Positions 34,386-44,078 of a stretch of DNA of 64,000 nt are shown here, piece after piece; position 1 is the first letter of the stretch, and each line of letters starts with the position of its first letter. The stretch spans positions 558,001-622,000 of the forward strand of contig JANQNO010000005.1 in the NCBI GenBank assembly GCA_028279555.1, written 5' to 3'. A model generated the notes under the pieces. It searched no databases. It saw only the letters and a program-made list of their open reading frames with translations, and had not been told where the DNA came from. The position numbers and the translations under genes are program-made. The DNA is from Sphingorhabdus sp. Lineage in GTDB: Bacteria; Pseudomonadota; Alphaproteobacteria; Sphingomonadales; Sphingomonadaceae.

Positions 34386-35545
34386 TTCTCGCGCGCCATC
34401 AGGCCGATCATCGCGCGGTCGCTCGCATCGGGTTTCTTCTGCAGATATTTCCGCAATGCTGCTCTGCCATCGGCTTGCTTGCCCAAGCGCATAAGCGCGA
34501 CACCCAACCCGCGCCAGGTCTCCGCCGGTGCGTCGGATTTGGCGGCCGCCTGCCGATAGAAACCGACCGCTTTGGTCATGTCGTCCTTCTTCGCGCGCGC
34601 GCGGTATAACTCGCCCCGCGCAAAGAGAAGCCGACCCGTCCAGCCATCCGAAGCCAGCTGCCCCAGCAAAAATTCCGTTGAACCGAAATCATTCAGCTTG
34701 ATCTGATCATCGACCAGCTTCGGCCACCATTTCTGCATGGCCGCGCGAAATTCTGCCTCGCCCTTGCGCTTACCCTCGCTGCCCATTTCCTCGGCCGCTT
34801 CGCGCAGATACTCCATCCGTTCTTTTGTCGAAGGATGGGTGGACCAGAGACTGTTGCCGACATCTTTCATGCTGCGCTGTTTGCGCGCTTTCGCCTGGGC
34901 GTCCATTTCCGCGCGTAGCTGCTCCCAAATGTTCGATGCAGCCATCGGGTCATAGCCGCTTTCGGCCAAGTAATCGAGCGAGATCAGGTCTGCTTCACGC
35001 TCCATCTCCCGATTGAAGCGCAATGCGGAACCGAGCAGCGAGAAGCTGGCAAACATGCCCGCGCCGGGAACAAGCGACAGCCAGGCCGCTGCGTCGGATT
35101 TCGCCCGGATGTCGCGAAAAGACTGCAGGCTGTGTTGCTTCTCGAAATGACCAAATTCATGGCCGAGCACACTTGCCAGCTCCGCCTCATTGCGCATACG
35201 AAGCAAAAGGCCTGACCAGACCATCATGACGCCATTGGGTGCCATACTGGCATTGAAATAGGGTGTGCGGATAATATAGATGCGCGCCGCATTGCAGCGG
35301 TCACTGCCAACCGTGTTGCACAAGACCGAGTGAACATACTGATTGAGTTCGGGATCCCTGATGAGCAGTTTCGATTGCTTCAAATTCCGCTCGAATTCGT
35401 CCATTTGCAGCCAGAGCCCGCGCTCATCCTCGTCTTTGGGCTCATAGCCGATCGCCGATGGCAGCGGCCTTGAAGGGTGGGCATTGGCCACGCCAGCCAC
35501 TGCAAGCGACGTCGCGGTAAGGAAGGATAGTGCCAGCTTCTGCAT
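34382..35545 (-). CDS. Periplasmic M48 family zinc metallopeptidase with TPR region
   Basis: The 387-residue protein has a signal peptide (LSFLTATSLAVAGVANAHPS) and the zinc motif VLGHEFGHFEKQHS, with the third ligand Glu in REMEREADLISLDYLAESGY. The C-terminal third looks like TPR helices (GFYRQAAAKSDAPAETWRGL). The layout resembles the periplasmic protease BepA (YfgC), which checks LptD and BAM assembly, so a role in outer-membrane quality control is a reasonable inference. Neighbours on both sides are exported proteins of unknown role. Confidence 0.88.
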   Translation of the reverse strand: MQKLALSFLTATSLAVAGVANAHPSRPLPSAIGYEPKDEDERGLWLQMDEFERNLKQSKLLIRDPELNQYVHSVLCNTVGSDRCNAARIYIIRTPYFNASMAPNGVMMVWSGLLLRMRNEAELASVLGHEFGHFEKQHSLQSFRDIRAKSDAAAWLSLVPGAGMFASFSLLGSALRFNREMEREADLISLDYLAESGYDPMAASNIWEQLRAEMDAQAKARKQRSMKDVGNSLWSTHPSTKERMEYLREAAEEMGSEGKRKGEAEFRAAMQKWWPKLVDDQIKLNDFGSTEFLLGQLASDGWTGRLLFARGELYRARAKKDDMTKAVGFYRQAAAKSDAPAETWRGLGVALMRLGKQADGRAALRKYLQKKPDASDRAMIGLMAREK

Positions 35546-35546
35546 G

Positions 35547-36305
35547 TCAATTTATCCCCGGAAAATCATTGAGCAGTTGGCGTGCCCTTTCGCGCGCGCC
35601 TTCGGGCTTTCGTACATCGCCGTCAATCCGCAGATTGACATTCAGCCAGACCAGTTTTCCATTTCTCAAATCCACAAGGCCGGCATAGCCAACGCTCGGT
35701 TGCTCCGGCGCGTCAAAGCCTTTGGCGATCCCGACCAGCTCAAGCGCGCGCCGTCCAGGAAGTGGAAAGCTGTCATGGCTATAAAAAAACAGCGCAAACT
35801 CGCCGGCCCCGATCTCTGAGAGTTTTGCAATGCCCGGACCGAGAGACCAATCAAATTCACCCTTCTTCGTCGGCAGCCCGTCTGCGGGCCATAAATCATT
35901 TTCGATTGCCGAATTGACCACGATCTTGAAAAGCGCACGATATTCGGCAGTTATCGTTTCATTCTCGCCCGACAGTTCAGGCATTACGCTGGTGGAAAAT
36001 CCGGCCTTTTGAAGCCGCTGCTGCAGTTCGAACAACAGATTTTCCTTCCCGGCCTTGGTCCAGTCCGCGTTTACCCGGGCCAGCCCGCCCGACGATTGTT
36101 CGCCGACGAAAATTTCGGGGCGCATGATGGTGATTTTGGGCTGCTTGCCCGCCGGGAATGCAAAGCCCTCCTGCACAGCCGAACGCTCCGATCCGGCATA
36201 GACCAGCGAATTGGCAACCGCGGCATTTGTTGCAAGCACGAAAGATGCAAGCAGGGCCAAGAGGCAGTGTGTGAAAAGGCGTCGCAGGTCGGTCAAGGCG
36301 GCCAT
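35547..36305 (-). CDS. Uncharacterised exported protein upstream of the M48 peptidase gene
   Basis: From ATG 36305 the product has 252 residues with a signal peptide (HCLLALLASFVLATNAAVAN). The mature protein contains KQPKITIMRPEIFVGEQSSG and a long mixed alpha/beta part ending RARQLLNDFPGIN. I recognise no family. It lies one base before the M48 gene, in the same direction, so the three genes form one unit. An open frame further upstream has no supporting start. Confidence 0.75.
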   Translation of the reverse strand: MAALTDLRRLFTHCLLALLASFVLATNAAVANSLVYAGSERSAVQEGFAFPAGKQPKITIMRPEIFVGEQSSGGLARVNADWTKAGKENLLFELQQRLQKAGFSTSVMPELSGENETITAEYRALFKIVVNSAIENDLWPADGLPTKKGEFDWSLGPGIAKLSEIGAGEFALFFYSHDSFPLPGRRALELVGIAKGFDAPEQPSVGYAGLVDLRNGKLVWLNVNLRIDGDVRKPEGARERARQLLNDFPGIN

Positions 36306-36372
36306 ACAATCATGAACGCATTGGATGCGCAAGGATAAAGCGGGGTAATGCAACCTTGCCAGTGTGCCATGG

Positions 36373-37848
36373 TCAATCAAGCGCCTTCTTCAAAAGTTCG
36401 TTCACAACTTTTGGATTGGCCTTCCCCTGCATCGCCTTCATTGTCTGGCCAACGAAGAAGCCGAACAGCCGGTCTTTGCCGCCCCTATATTCGGCAACCT
36501 TGTCTTCATTCGCCGCCAGCACCTCGGCGATGACCGCCTCGATCGCGCCGGTATCGCTCTCCTGCTTGAGACCCTTTTCCTCCACGATTTTTGCTGGCGG
36601 ATCGCCGGTTTCGAGCATAATTTCGAAGACATCCTTGGCGATTTTGCCGGAAATAGTGCCGTCATCGATCAGGCCGAGTAATTCTGCCGCCTGCTGCGCG
36701 CTGACGGGGCTTTCGGCCAAGGTCAGGTCGCGCTTGTTGAGCGCGCCGAACAGCTCCGACAGCAGCCAGTTGGATGCTGGTTTGGGCTTGGCACCCGCTC
36801 CCAGCACCGCCTCGAACCAGTCGGCGGTTTCCTTATCCGCCGTCAGGACTGCTGCGTTATAGGCCGAAACACCCAGTTCCTTCTCATATCGCGCGCGTTT
36901 GGCATCGGGCAGTTCGGGAAGCGATGCCCGGCATTCCTCGATAAAGCTGTCTTCCAGCTCGACGGGAAGCAGGTCGGGGTCGGGGAAATAGCGATAGTCA
37001 TGCGCGTCTTCCTTGGAGCGCATGGAGCGGGTTTCGCCCTTGTTGGGATCGAAAAGCCGCGTTTCCTGTTCGACGGTGCCGCCATCCTCGATCAGATCGA
37101 CCTGACGCCGCGCTTCATATTCGACCACTTGCTGCAGGAAGCGGATCGAGTTGACATTCTTGGTTTCGGTACGCGTGCCAAATTCCTCGCCGGGTTTGCG
37201 CACGCTGACATTGACATCGGCGCGCATCGAGCCCTGCTCCATATTGCCATCGCAGCTGCCGACATAGCGCAGGATTGACCTGAGCTTCTTGACATAAGCC
37301 CCTGCCTCGCCTGGCGAACGCATATCCGGGCGCGAAACAATTTCCATCAGCGCGACACCGCAGCGGTTGAGATCGACGTATGACATGGTGGGATGCTGAT
37401 CATGCATCAGCTTGCCGGCATCCTGCTCGACATGGATGCGCTCGATCCCGATGGAGCGAACCGGACTGTCCGGATCTTTCTCGTCAACCTGCACCTCGAT
37501 CGTCCCCTCACCCACGATCGGGTGATAAAGCTGCGAAATCTGGTATCCCTGCGGCAGATCGGCATAGAAATAATTCTTGCGATCGAAACGCGAATAGCTG
37601 TTGATCGCGGCATTGATCGCAAGACCCGTGCGAACCGCCTGACGAATGCACTCCATGTTGGGCACAGGCAGCATGCCGGGCATCGCAGCATCGACCAGCG
37701 ACACTTGCGTATTGGGTTCATTACCGAATTCGGTCGCCGAGCCGGAGAATAGCTTGGATTGCGAGGTGATCTGTGCATGCACTTCAAGGCCGATCACGAC
37801 CTCCCACTCGCCCGTTGCGCCTTGGATGCGATAGTTTGATTCAGTCAT
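36373..37848 (-). CDS. gatB: Asp-tRNA(Asn)/Glu-tRNA(Gln) amidotransferase subunit B
   Basis: GatB binds misacylated tRNA and phosphorylates its Glu or Asp so that GatA-derived ammonia can amidate it. The 491-residue protein from ATG 37848 begins [20 protein letters not shown], with [18 protein letters not shown], the [12 protein letters not shown] motif, the [13 protein letters not shown] motif and a C-terminal YqeY-like helical domain. Immediately upstream lie a palindromic element and a second, partial copy of the gatB start. gatC and gatA are upstream in the same direction. Confidence 0.97.
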   Translation of the reverse strand: MTESNYRIQGATGEWEVVIGLEVHAQITSQSKLFSGSATEFGNEPNTQVSLVDAAMPGMLPVPNMECIRQAVRTGLAINAAINSYSRFDRKNYFYADLPQGYQISQLYHPIVGEGTIEVQVDEKDPDSPVRSIGIERIHVEQDAGKLMHDQHPTMSYVDLNRCGVALMEIVSRPDMRSPGEAGAYVKKLRSILRYVGSCDGNMEQGSMRADVNVSVRKPGEEFGTRTETKNVNSIRFLQQVVEYEARRQVDLIEDGGTVEQETRLFDPNKGETRSMRSKEDAHDYRYFPDPDLLPVELEDSFIEECRASLPELPDAKRARYEKELGVSAYNAAVLTADKETADWFEAVLGAGAKPKPASNWLLSELFGALNKRDLTLAESPVSAQQAAELLGLIDDGTISGKIAKDVFEIMLETGDPPAKIVEEKGLKQESDTGAIEAVIAEVLAANEDKVAEYRGGKDRLFGFFVGQTMKAMQGKANPKVVNELLKKALD

Positions 37849-37866
37849 AGCTTGACCCTTGGCAGT

Positions 37867-37940
37867 GTTCCGGCGCAGGCCGGAACCCAGGGAGGAGTTG
37901 ACTGCCCTTGCTGCCCTGGGCTCCGGGTCAAGCCCGGAGC
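37867..37940. repeat. Three-hairpin palindromic element upstream of gatB
   Basis: GTTCCGGC/GCCGGAAC (37867-37874 and 37879-37886), CCCAGGG/CCCTGGG (37886-37892 and 37914-37920) and GCTCCGGG/CCCGGAGC (37920-37927 and 37933-37940) form a cloverleaf-like figure. The middle stem encloses a 21-base arm. It resembles the repetitive extragenic palindromes common in alphaproteobacteria. I saw no second copy in the window, but I could not search exhaustively. Confidence 0.8.
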
Positions 37941-37949
37941 GCAATAAGC

Positions 37950-37979
37950 GGTTGCGCCCTGGATGCGGTATTTAGACAT
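37950..37979 (-). pseudogene. Remnant of a second gatB 5' end
   Basis: On the minus strand ATG TCT AAA is followed by codons for YRIQGAT, the same as residues 6-12 of the functional gatB. The 21 bases of this shared stretch differ at three places, all third codon positions (TAT/TAC, CAA/CAG, ACG/ACC), so the two copies diverged while encoding the same peptide. After that the reading frame runs into the palindromic element. The remnant overlaps the stop of the upstream ORF. It cannot make GatB by itself. Confidence 0.75.
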
Positions 37980-38325
37980 TGCCTGTTCCACCATTCTCAA
38001 AATAATCGGCTGTCAGTTCAAGTTCCTTTCGGAGCATGTGCGCGTTTTCACCAACAACTTGCGGAGCGGCGTCTCGACAGAGCCTGACAATTAACTCGCT
38101 GTATTCCGGATACTTCCGAAGCTCATATACTGCAGCGACCTTGGCGGCGATCGAACCCTGCTGTTCCCCGATCTTCTCCATTACCCTAAAAAAATTGTCG
38201 AAGCGCTGCCGCGACTCTTCTCGCTTTTGCAATTCAACATACTGCCAAGCAGACCATGCCAGTGCCATAAGCGGCAATACTAATGCGCCCCAAGTCAACC
38301 AGTCTGTGGCATTCTCCAGGTCCAT
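37972..38325 (-). CDS. Small uncharacterised membrane-anchored protein between gatA and gatB
   Basis: The 117-residue product has one hydrophobic segment near its start (WLTWGALVLPLMALAWSAWQ) followed by a charged, mostly helical domain (QKREESRQRFDNFFRVMEKI and PEYSELIVRLCRDAA). It is set tightly against gatA (one base between the gatA stop and its ATG) and its stop overlaps the gatB remnant. I recognise no family. Its position within an otherwise universal gene set suggests a later insertion. Confidence 0.7.
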   Translation of the reverse strand: MDLENATDWLTWGALVLPLMALAWSAWQYVELQKREESRQRFDNFFRVMEKIGEQQGSIAAKVAAVYELRKYPEYSELIVRLCRDAAPQVVGENAHMLRKELELTADYFENGGTGNV

Positions 38326-38326
38326 C

Positions 38327-39811
38327 TTACCACCACTCCTCCGGCTTGGCGGTGAATCCTGCGCGTTCCTCTATCGCGAGGCCCGCATTGAGCACGCCCT
38401 GCTCATCCAGCGGCTTGCCGACGATCTGAAGCCCCAGCGGCAGACCATCCTTGTTGATACCTGCTGGCACGCTCATTGCCGGGAGCCCGGCCATGGAAGC
38501 AGGCACCGCGAAGACATCATTCAGATACATGGCGATGGGATTGTCCGACTGTTCGCCGGGAGAGAAAGCCGCTGTCGGCGTCGTCGGCGCGAGGATGACG
38601 TCGCATTTTTCCCAGGCCTGTTCGAAATCGCGCTTGATGAGCGTGCGCACCTTCTGCGCCTGCGTGTAATAGGCGTCGTAGAAACCAGCGGAGAGCACAT
38701 AGGTGCCAATCATGATCCGGCGCTTCACCTCGTCGCCGAAACCGGCAGCGCGCGTCGCGGCATACATATCCTGCAAGCCGGCTCCTTCTGGTAGTTCGCG
38801 CTGGCCATAACGCACGCCGTCATAGCGCGCGAGGTTGGATGAGGCCTCCGCAGGCGCGATGATATAATAGGCGGGCAGTGCATATTTGGTATGCGGCAGC
38901 GAGATATCGACAATCTCCGCGCCCGCATCGGCGAGCATGTCCCTGCCCTTATCCCAAAGCGCCTCGATTTCCGCGTCCATGCCATCCATATGATATTCTT
39001 TGGCAATGCCCACGCGCTTACCTTTTAGGTCCCCGCTCAGCGCAGCTTCCCAGTCAGGAACCGGCTCGTCGAGCGATGTCGAATCCTTGGGATCGAAGCC
39101 CGCCATCGCCTCGAGCATGATCGCGCAGTCCTTGACGTCATGTGCCATCGCGCCCGCCTGATCAAGCGAGCTGGCAAAGGCGATAATGCCCCAGCGCGAA
39201 CAGCGGCCATAGGTCGGCTTTATGCCGGTAATGCCTGTAAAGGCCGCTGGTTGCCGGATCGAGCCGCCGGTGTCAGTGCCCGTCGCCGCCGGGCATAGCC
39301 GCGCCGCTATCGCCGAGGAGGAGCCGCCGGATGACCCGCCAGGCACGAAATCCTTGTTACTCCCTTTCGCGCGCCAGGGCGAAATCACATTGCCGAAATG
39401 GCTGGTTTCGTTGGAAGAGCCCATCGCGAACTGGTCCATATTGAGCTTGCCCAGCATGGTTGCCCCGGCATCCCACAGTTTGCCCGAGACGGTCGATTCA
39501 TAGGGCGGCGTGAAGCCTTCCAGAATATGGCTGGCCGCCGCCGCCTGCACACCTTTGGTGCAAAACAGGTCCTTCATGCCAATCGGCACGCCTGCCATCT
39601 TGCCGAGCGGCTTGCCCGCCGCCCTGGTTTCATCGACGGCTTTGGCCTGCTCGATGGCCTGTTCGGGCGTTTCGGTTATAAACGTATTGAGCGGTTTCGC
39701 TGCAGCAACGCGCGCATTGAACGCTTGGGCCGCCTCGACAGCGGTAAATTCGCCCTGCGTGACACCGTCGCGGATCGCCGCAACGCCCAGTTCGGTAATA
39801 TCGCTCGTCAT
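38327..39811 (-). CDS. gatA: Asp-tRNA(Asn)/Glu-tRNA(Gln) amidotransferase subunit A
   Basis: GatA is an amidase-signature enzyme that releases ammonia from glutamine or asparagine and channels it to GatB. The 494-residue protein has the Ser-cisSer-Lys triad: Lys in [14 protein letters not shown], serines in [15 protein letters not shown] and [16 protein letters not shown]. It overlaps gatC by four bases and precedes a small ORF and gatB. Confidence 0.97.
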   Translation of the reverse strand: MTSDITELGVAAIRDGVTQGEFTAVEAAQAFNARVAAAKPLNTFITETPEQAIEQAKAVDETRAAGKPLGKMAGVPIGMKDLFCTKGVQAAAASHILEGFTPPYESTVSGKLWDAGATMLGKLNMDQFAMGSSNETSHFGNVISPWRAKGSNKDFVPGGSSGGSSSAIAARLCPAATGTDTGGSIRQPAAFTGITGIKPTYGRCSRWGIIAFASSLDQAGAMAHDVKDCAIMLEAMAGFDPKDSTSLDEPVPDWEAALSGDLKGKRVGIAKEYHMDGMDAEIEALWDKGRDMLADAGAEIVDISLPHTKYALPAYYIIAPAEASSNLARYDGVRYGQRELPEGAGLQDMYAATRAAGFGDEVKRRIMIGTYVLSAGFYDAYYTQAQKVRTLIKRDFEQAWEKCDVILAPTTPTAAFSPGEQSDNPIAMYLNDVFAVPASMAGLPAMSVPAGINKDGLPLGLQIVGKPLDEQGVLNAGLAIEERAGFTAKPEEWW

Positions 39812-40095
39812 TCGATCACCTTGGGAACGCCGAAAAAGCCATCCTCGCGGGCTGGGGCGTTTGAGAGAACATCCTCGCGCCGGTCACCATGGGTCACTTC
39901 ATCTTCGCGCAACCGGAGCCTGTTGGGAATAACCGCAGCCGTGGGCTCTACGCCCGAAACATCGACCTCTCCCAGCTGCTCGACCCAGCCCAGAATATTG
40001 TTGAGTTCGGGTAATAGTGCCTCCGCCTCGGCATCGCTCACGGCTATCCGGGAGAGGCGCGCTATCTTTTTCACTGTTTCTATATCAACGCTCAT
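39808..40095 (-). CDS. gatC: Asp-tRNA(Asn)/Glu-tRNA(Gln) amidotransferase subunit C
   Basis: The 95-residue GatC wraps around GatA and GatB and stabilises the complex. It starts [20 protein letters not shown] and contains [40 protein letters not shown] and the ending [12 protein letters not shown], all typical. It begins the gat gene set and is divergent from the DUF3089-type hydrolase gene. Confidence 0.95.
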   Translation of the reverse strand: MSVDIETVKKIARLSRIAVSDAEAEALLPELNNILGWVEQLGEVDVSGVEPTAAVIPNRLRLREDEVTHGDRREDVLSNAPAREDGFFGVPKVIE

Positions 40096-40204
40096 GGCTT
40101 CTGCCGCTAGCAGCAGCCCTTGGGCGCTTCAATATCGAAAAGCGTTTTGGCTCATCTGCTGTTCAATTTTGGCATGCAAAAGGGACGCAATCGGCTATGG
40201 GGCC

Positions 40205-41347
40205 GTGGAAACAGAAATTTGGGTCGGAAAATTGGCGCGGAAATTCCTTTATATCGTCGCTGCAATCATCGTGCTGGTTCTCGCCGGTGCCTTCGTCGTG
40301 CGCATCTACGAGAAAGACCTGACCGAACTGGCTTTCGTACCGCAAACCGAATTTGTCGAGCAGGAAGCGCTGGCCAGGAATATCTACGACGATCCTGAAA
40401 TGTGGTACGCGATTGCCGGGCAGAAGCAGAATAATCCTACGCTATGGCAGCCCGAAGGCGCGCCAGACATCAACCCCCGCGGACCAGCGGCGATATTCTT
40501 CGTCCACCCCACCAGCTACATCTCGAGAGATAGCTGGAACGCCCCGCTGGATAACAAGGAGGCCAATGACCGCGCCCGCATTTTCCTTCGCGGGCTCGCC
40601 TCTCCCTTCACCAGCGTCGGAGAAGTCTGGGCCCCGCGCTACCGGCAGGCGACTGTAGGCGCATTTCTGACGGAAAAGCCCGAAGGCCAGGAAGCGCTGG
40701 ATGCGGCCTATCAGGATGTGCTGCAATCCTTCGATCATTTTGTTGCCGCGCAGCAGCCCGATCGCCCGATTATCCTGGCCGGGCACAGCCAGGGTTCCCG
40801 GCATCTGACCTACCTGCTCCGCGACCGGGTGGCTGGCACCGAACTGGCGGACAGGATTGTTGCGGCCTATGTGATCGGCTGGCCGGTTTCGGTTGAAAGC
40901 GATCTGCCGGAAATGGGGCTTCCGGCCTGCAGTGCAGCCGACCAGTCTGGATGTATCCTGAGCTGGCAAAGCTTTGCCGAGCCTGCCGACTATGATCGCA
41001 TAATGCAGGTTTACGGCAAGACCACCGGCTTCAATGGCGAACCCCGGCTGGACACAACACCGCTTTGCACCAATCCCATCAACGGCGGCGGGGCAATCGA
41101 AGCCGAAGCGAGCGAAAATCTTGGTACTTTGAAGCCCAACAGTGATTTGACCGAAGGCGAACTGGTCTCTGGAGCCGTGCCGGCGCGCTGCGATGAAAAT
41201 GGCTTTCTGCTGATTGGCGATCCGCCGGATTTGAACAGCTTTTACGTGCTGCCTGGAAACAACTATCATGTATTTGATATTCCACTCTTCTGGAGCAATT
41301 TGCGTATAGATGCGATCCGCAGAACGCGGGCATTTCTGGCGCAATGA
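40205..41347 (+). CDS. DUF3089-type alpha/beta hydrolase with N-terminal membrane anchor
   Basis: The long open frame upstream is antisense to gatA and gatC and is excluded. Plausible starts are GTG 40205 (380 residues, used here) or TTG 40232. An N-terminal hydrophobic segment (FLYIVAAIIVLVLAGAFVVR) anchors or exports the protein. The hydrolase domain has AAIFFVHPTSYISRDSWNAP and the nucleophile Ser in ILAGHSQGSRH. Family members are lipase/esterase-like proteins of unknown substrate. Its stop overlaps the ruvX start as ATGA. Start uncertain; function at family level only. Confidence 0.82.
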   Translation: METEIWVGKLARKFLYIVAAIIVLVLAGAFVVRIYEKDLTELAFVPQTEFVEQEALARNIYDDPEMWYAIAGQKQNNPTLWQPEGAPDINPRGPAAIFFVHPTSYISRDSWNAPLDNKEANDRARIFLRGLASPFTSVGEVWAPRYRQATVGAFLTEKPEGQEALDAAYQDVLQSFDHFVAAQQPDRPIILAGHSQGSRHLTYLLRDRVAGTELADRIVAAYVIGWPVSVESDLPEMGLPACSAADQSGCILSWQSFAEPADYDRIMQVYGKTTGFNGEPRLDTTPLCTNPINGGGAIEAEASENLGTLKPNSDLTEGELVSGAVPARCDENGFLLIGDPPDLNSFYVLPGNNYHVFDIPLFWSNLRIDAIRRTRAFLAQ

Positions 41348-41808
41348 TCTGTGACGATGTTCCGGCTTTCCGCGCCGCGCTACCCGAAGGCGGCGTGCTT
41401 TTGGGGCTCGATGTCGGCAGCAAGACCATCGGTACGGCTTTTTGCGATGCAGAATGGCGCTTTGCGACGCCCGCGCAACTGATCAAGCGCCGCAAATTTG
41501 CACAGGACAAAGCCGAACTGGCCCGGCTGCTGGACAGCCGAGATACCGCCGGAATTGTCGTCGGCCTGCCGCTTAACATGGATGGCAGCCAGAGCCCGCG
41601 CAGCCAGGCCTCCCGCGCCTTTGCGGGGAATGTTGCGGAGCTGGGCCTACCTGTCCTGCTATGGGACGAGCGGCTTTCTACGGTCGCGGCCGAGCGAGCG
41701 ATGATCGAAGCCGATCTGAGCCGCAGCAAGCGTGCTGAGCGTATCGATAGCGCCGCGGCGGCGCATATCCTGCAGGGCGCAATCGATGCGTTGATTCAAA
41801 GCGCTTGA
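41344..41808 (+). CDS. ruvX: Holliday junction resolvase RuvX (YqgF)
   Basis: A 154-residue RNase H-like nuclease acting in pre-16S rRNA 5' end maturation and perhaps at Holliday junctions. The first catalytic Asp is in [17 protein letters not shown], the Glu-containing strand in [18 protein letters not shown] and the last Asp in [16 protein letters not shown]. The conserved [15 protein letters not shown] motif is present. It lies between the hydrolase gene (ATGA overlap) and pyrB. Confidence 0.93.
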   Translation: MICDDVPAFRAALPEGGVLLGLDVGSKTIGTAFCDAEWRFATPAQLIKRRKFAQDKAELARLLDSRDTAGIVVGLPLNMDGSQSPRSQASRAFAGNVAELGLPVLLWDERLSTVAAERAMIEADLSRSKRAERIDSAAAAHILQGAIDALIQSA

Positions 41809-41843
41809 TATTCGCTGCGGCGCAGCCTAACAGACCGGCTTTA

Positions 41844-42839
41844 ATGACATCGCCAGAAAAACCGCAGGCTGACCGTTTTCCGAATGGTTCAGACGCCTTC
41901 CCGCACAAGCACTTGCTGGGCATTTCCGGGTTGCAGCCTTGGGAAATCCTCTACATCCTCGATCAGGCGGAAGAATGGGTTGCGCTCAATCGTTCGGGCG
42001 CATCCAAGCATGACGACCGGCTTGCTGGCCTGACGATAATCAACGCCTTCTTCGAGAATAGCACGCGCACGCTGCTGTCCTTCGAAATCGCCGGAAAGCG
42101 GCTGGGCGCAGATGTCGTCAACATGCATGCCGCACAATCGAGCGTGAAAAAGGGTGAAACGCTGATCGACACAGCCGTAACACTCAATGCCATGCGGGCC
42201 GATGCTATCGTCATCAGGCATGGCAGTTCGGGCGCGGTTCAACTGATCTCGGAAAAGGTGGACTGCCCCTGCCTCAATGCCGGCGACGGGCAGCATGAAC
42301 ACCCTACACAGGCTTTGCTTGATGCGTTGACGATCCAGCGCCGCAAGGGGCCAATAGAGCGCCTGACGATCACGATTTGCGGCGATGTACTGCATAGCCG
42401 CGTCGCGCGGTCGAACATATTTTGCCTTAAGCAGCTGGGCGCGGAGGTTCGCGTCGCCGGGCCGCCTGCGCTGCTGCCCGATGCGCTGGACCGCTTCGGC
42501 GTCGAAACCTTCAGCAATTTCGAGGAAGCGCTGCCGGGAAGCGACGTGGTCATGATGCTGCGTTTGCAGAATGAGCGGATGAATGGCGATTTCATCCCTT
42601 CCCCGCGCGAATATTTCCATCTCTACGGCCTAGAAGAGGCCAGACTTGCGCTCGCGAGGCCGGACGCGCTGGTCATGCATCCCGGACCGATGAATCGCGG
42701 CGTCGAAATTGCCAGCAATGTCGCTGACAATCTCGATCGATCCGCAATCAACGAGCAGGTCGAGATGGGCGTCGCCGTCCGCATGGCCTGCCTCGATATC
42801 CTGACGCGCAAGGCACGCCGGGTGGAGGGCTGGTCATGA
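41844..42839 (+). CDS. pyrB: Aspartate carbamoyltransferase catalytic chain
   Basis: PyrB joins carbamoyl phosphate and aspartate, the committed step of pyrimidine synthesis. From ATG 41844 the product has 331 residues. The carbamoyl-phosphate loop is [18 protein letters not shown], the [12 protein letters not shown] motif and [13 protein letters not shown] are present. No pyrI regulatory gene follows; instead its stop overlaps an inactive dihydroorotase homologue (ATGA). This is the arrangement of class A enzymes, in which the two proteins form a dodecamer. Confidence 0.96.
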   Translation: MTSPEKPQADRFPNGSDAFPHKHLLGISGLQPWEILYILDQAEEWVALNRSGASKHDDRLAGLTIINAFFENSTRTLLSFEIAGKRLGADVVNMHAAQSSVKKGETLIDTAVTLNAMRADAIVIRHGSSGAVQLISEKVDCPCLNAGDGQHEHPTQALLDALTIQRRKGPIERLTITICGDVLHSRVARSNIFCLKQLGAEVRVAGPPALLPDALDRFGVETFSNFEEALPGSDVVMMLRLQNERMNGDFIPSPREYFHLYGLEEARLALARPDALVMHPGPMNRGVEIASNVADNLDRSAINEQVEMGVAVRMACLDILTRKARRVEGWS

Positions 42840-44047
42840 GCGGCTTCACAATCTCTGGCGGTATGGCCGTCCTGCCCGGAAATCCCGATGCTGTCAGGCA
42901 GGACATCTTGGTATCCGGTGACGTGATCGCCAAGAAGGCGACTGGCAAAAAACGGCTCGATGCAACGAGCCTTATCGTCGCACCCGGTATCATAGATTTG
43001 GGCGTTTTTGCCACCGACAAGCCTGCATTCCGTTTTGGCGGGATTATACGCGCTGCGCTGATGCCCGACCAGTCTCCGGTTCATGACGATCCTGCAACCA
43101 TCCGCTTTGCAGCGCTCAAGGGGAAACCGGATTTTTGGGTTCATCCACTAGCCGCTGCAACACGTTCGCTTGAAAATCTGAAGATCGCGGAAATCGCCTT
43201 GATGAAGGAGGCGGGAGCAGTCGCTGTTTCTGCCGGACGGTGCTGGATCCGGGACAGCGGATTAATGCTCAGGCTCATGCATTATTGCGCCGCACTCGAC
43301 ATGCCGCTCGTGATAGATGCCGAAGATAGCAGCCTGACGGGTGATGCCGTTGCCACTTCCGGCGAAACGGCAACCCGCCTGGGGCTCTCCAGCGCGCCGT
43401 CCGTAGCTGAGGCGCTCGCCATATCGCGCGATATTTTGCTGGCCCGCGAAAGCGGCGCGAAAGTGCATTTCCGTCAGGTCACGACGGCGAAGGGTCTCCA
43501 GCATGTTCGGCAGGCAAAGGAAGAAGGATTGCCAGTGAGCTGCGGAATCACACCCGCCCATTTGCTGCTCTCGGACGACGCCGTTTCAGACTACCGGACC
43601 TTCGCGCGCATTTCTCCGCCTCTCCGTTCGCAAGAGGACCGGGCGGCCTGCATGGCTGCGCTCGCCGACGGCACCATCGATGTCATTTCGTCGGGGCATA
43701 GTCCGCAGGGCCCGGAAGCCAAACGCCTTCCCTTTGCCGAAGCGACACCAGGGATGGCGGGTGCCGAAACCTTGCTGGCATTGACGCTGAATTTCGTGCG
43801 CGACGGGGCGATCGGATTGGGACGGCTATTCGAATTGCTGGCCTCCAACCCTGCCCATATTCTAGGCCTGAATGCTGGCGAACTGGCCGCCGGGAAACAG
43901 GCGGATATCATCCTGATCGACGAGGATGCACCCTGGCAGATAGACAGCAGCAAGATGGCGGCACTGGCCGGAAACACGCCTTTCGACAAGCTGCCGGTTC
44001 AAGGCCGGGTCGTCAAAATGATGAAGGGCGGCAAGGTCATCGACTGA
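42836..44047 (+). CDS. Non-catalytic dihydroorotase homologue (PyrC' / PyrX type)
   Basis: The 403-residue protein has the dihydroorotase fold and order of motifs, but every metal ligand is lost: the HxH motif (normally DxHxH after VAPG) reads DLGVFATD, the HaEd motif reads IDAEDSS, the tPHHL motif reads TPAHLLL, the yHi-HvS motif reads VHFRQVTT, and the DHAPH motif reads SGHSPQ. It therefore cannot cleave dihydroorotate. In Pseudomonas such a pseudo-subunit is needed for aspartate carbamoyltransferase assembly, and the four-base overlap with pyrB fits this role. A weak G/C stem spans its stop (44026-44057). Confidence 0.9.
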   Translation: MSGFTISGGMAVLPGNPDAVRQDILVSGDVIAKKATGKKRLDATSLIVAPGIIDLGVFATDKPAFRFGGIIRAALMPDQSPVHDDPATIRFAALKGKPDFWVHPLAAATRSLENLKIAEIALMKEAGAVAVSAGRCWIRDSGLMLRLMHYCAALDMPLVIDAEDSSLTGDAVATSGETATRLGLSSAPSVAEALAISRDILLARESGAKVHFRQVTTAKGLQHVRQAKEEGLPVSCGITPAHLLLSDDAVSDYRTFARISPPLRSQEDRAACMAALADGTIDVISSGHSPQGPEAKRLPFAEATPGMAGAETLLALTLNFVRDGAIGLGRLFELLASNPAHILGLNAGELAAGKQADIILIDEDAPWQIDSSKMAALAGNTPFDKLPVQGRVVKMMKGGKVID

Positions 44048-44078
44048 CCCGCCGCCCTCATATCACTGTGGCTCGATT

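Noticed and set aside
39398..40204. Long in-frame extension before the DUF3089-type hydrolase, as a possible fusion
   Set aside because: It lies opposite gatA and gatC and has no domain features; the hydrolase starts at or after 40205.
44026..44057. Stem GGGCGGC/GCCGCCC spanning the stop of the dihydroorotase homologue, as a terminator
   Set aside because: No T run follows and the loop is long, so it is not listed as a terminator, only mentioned with the gene.
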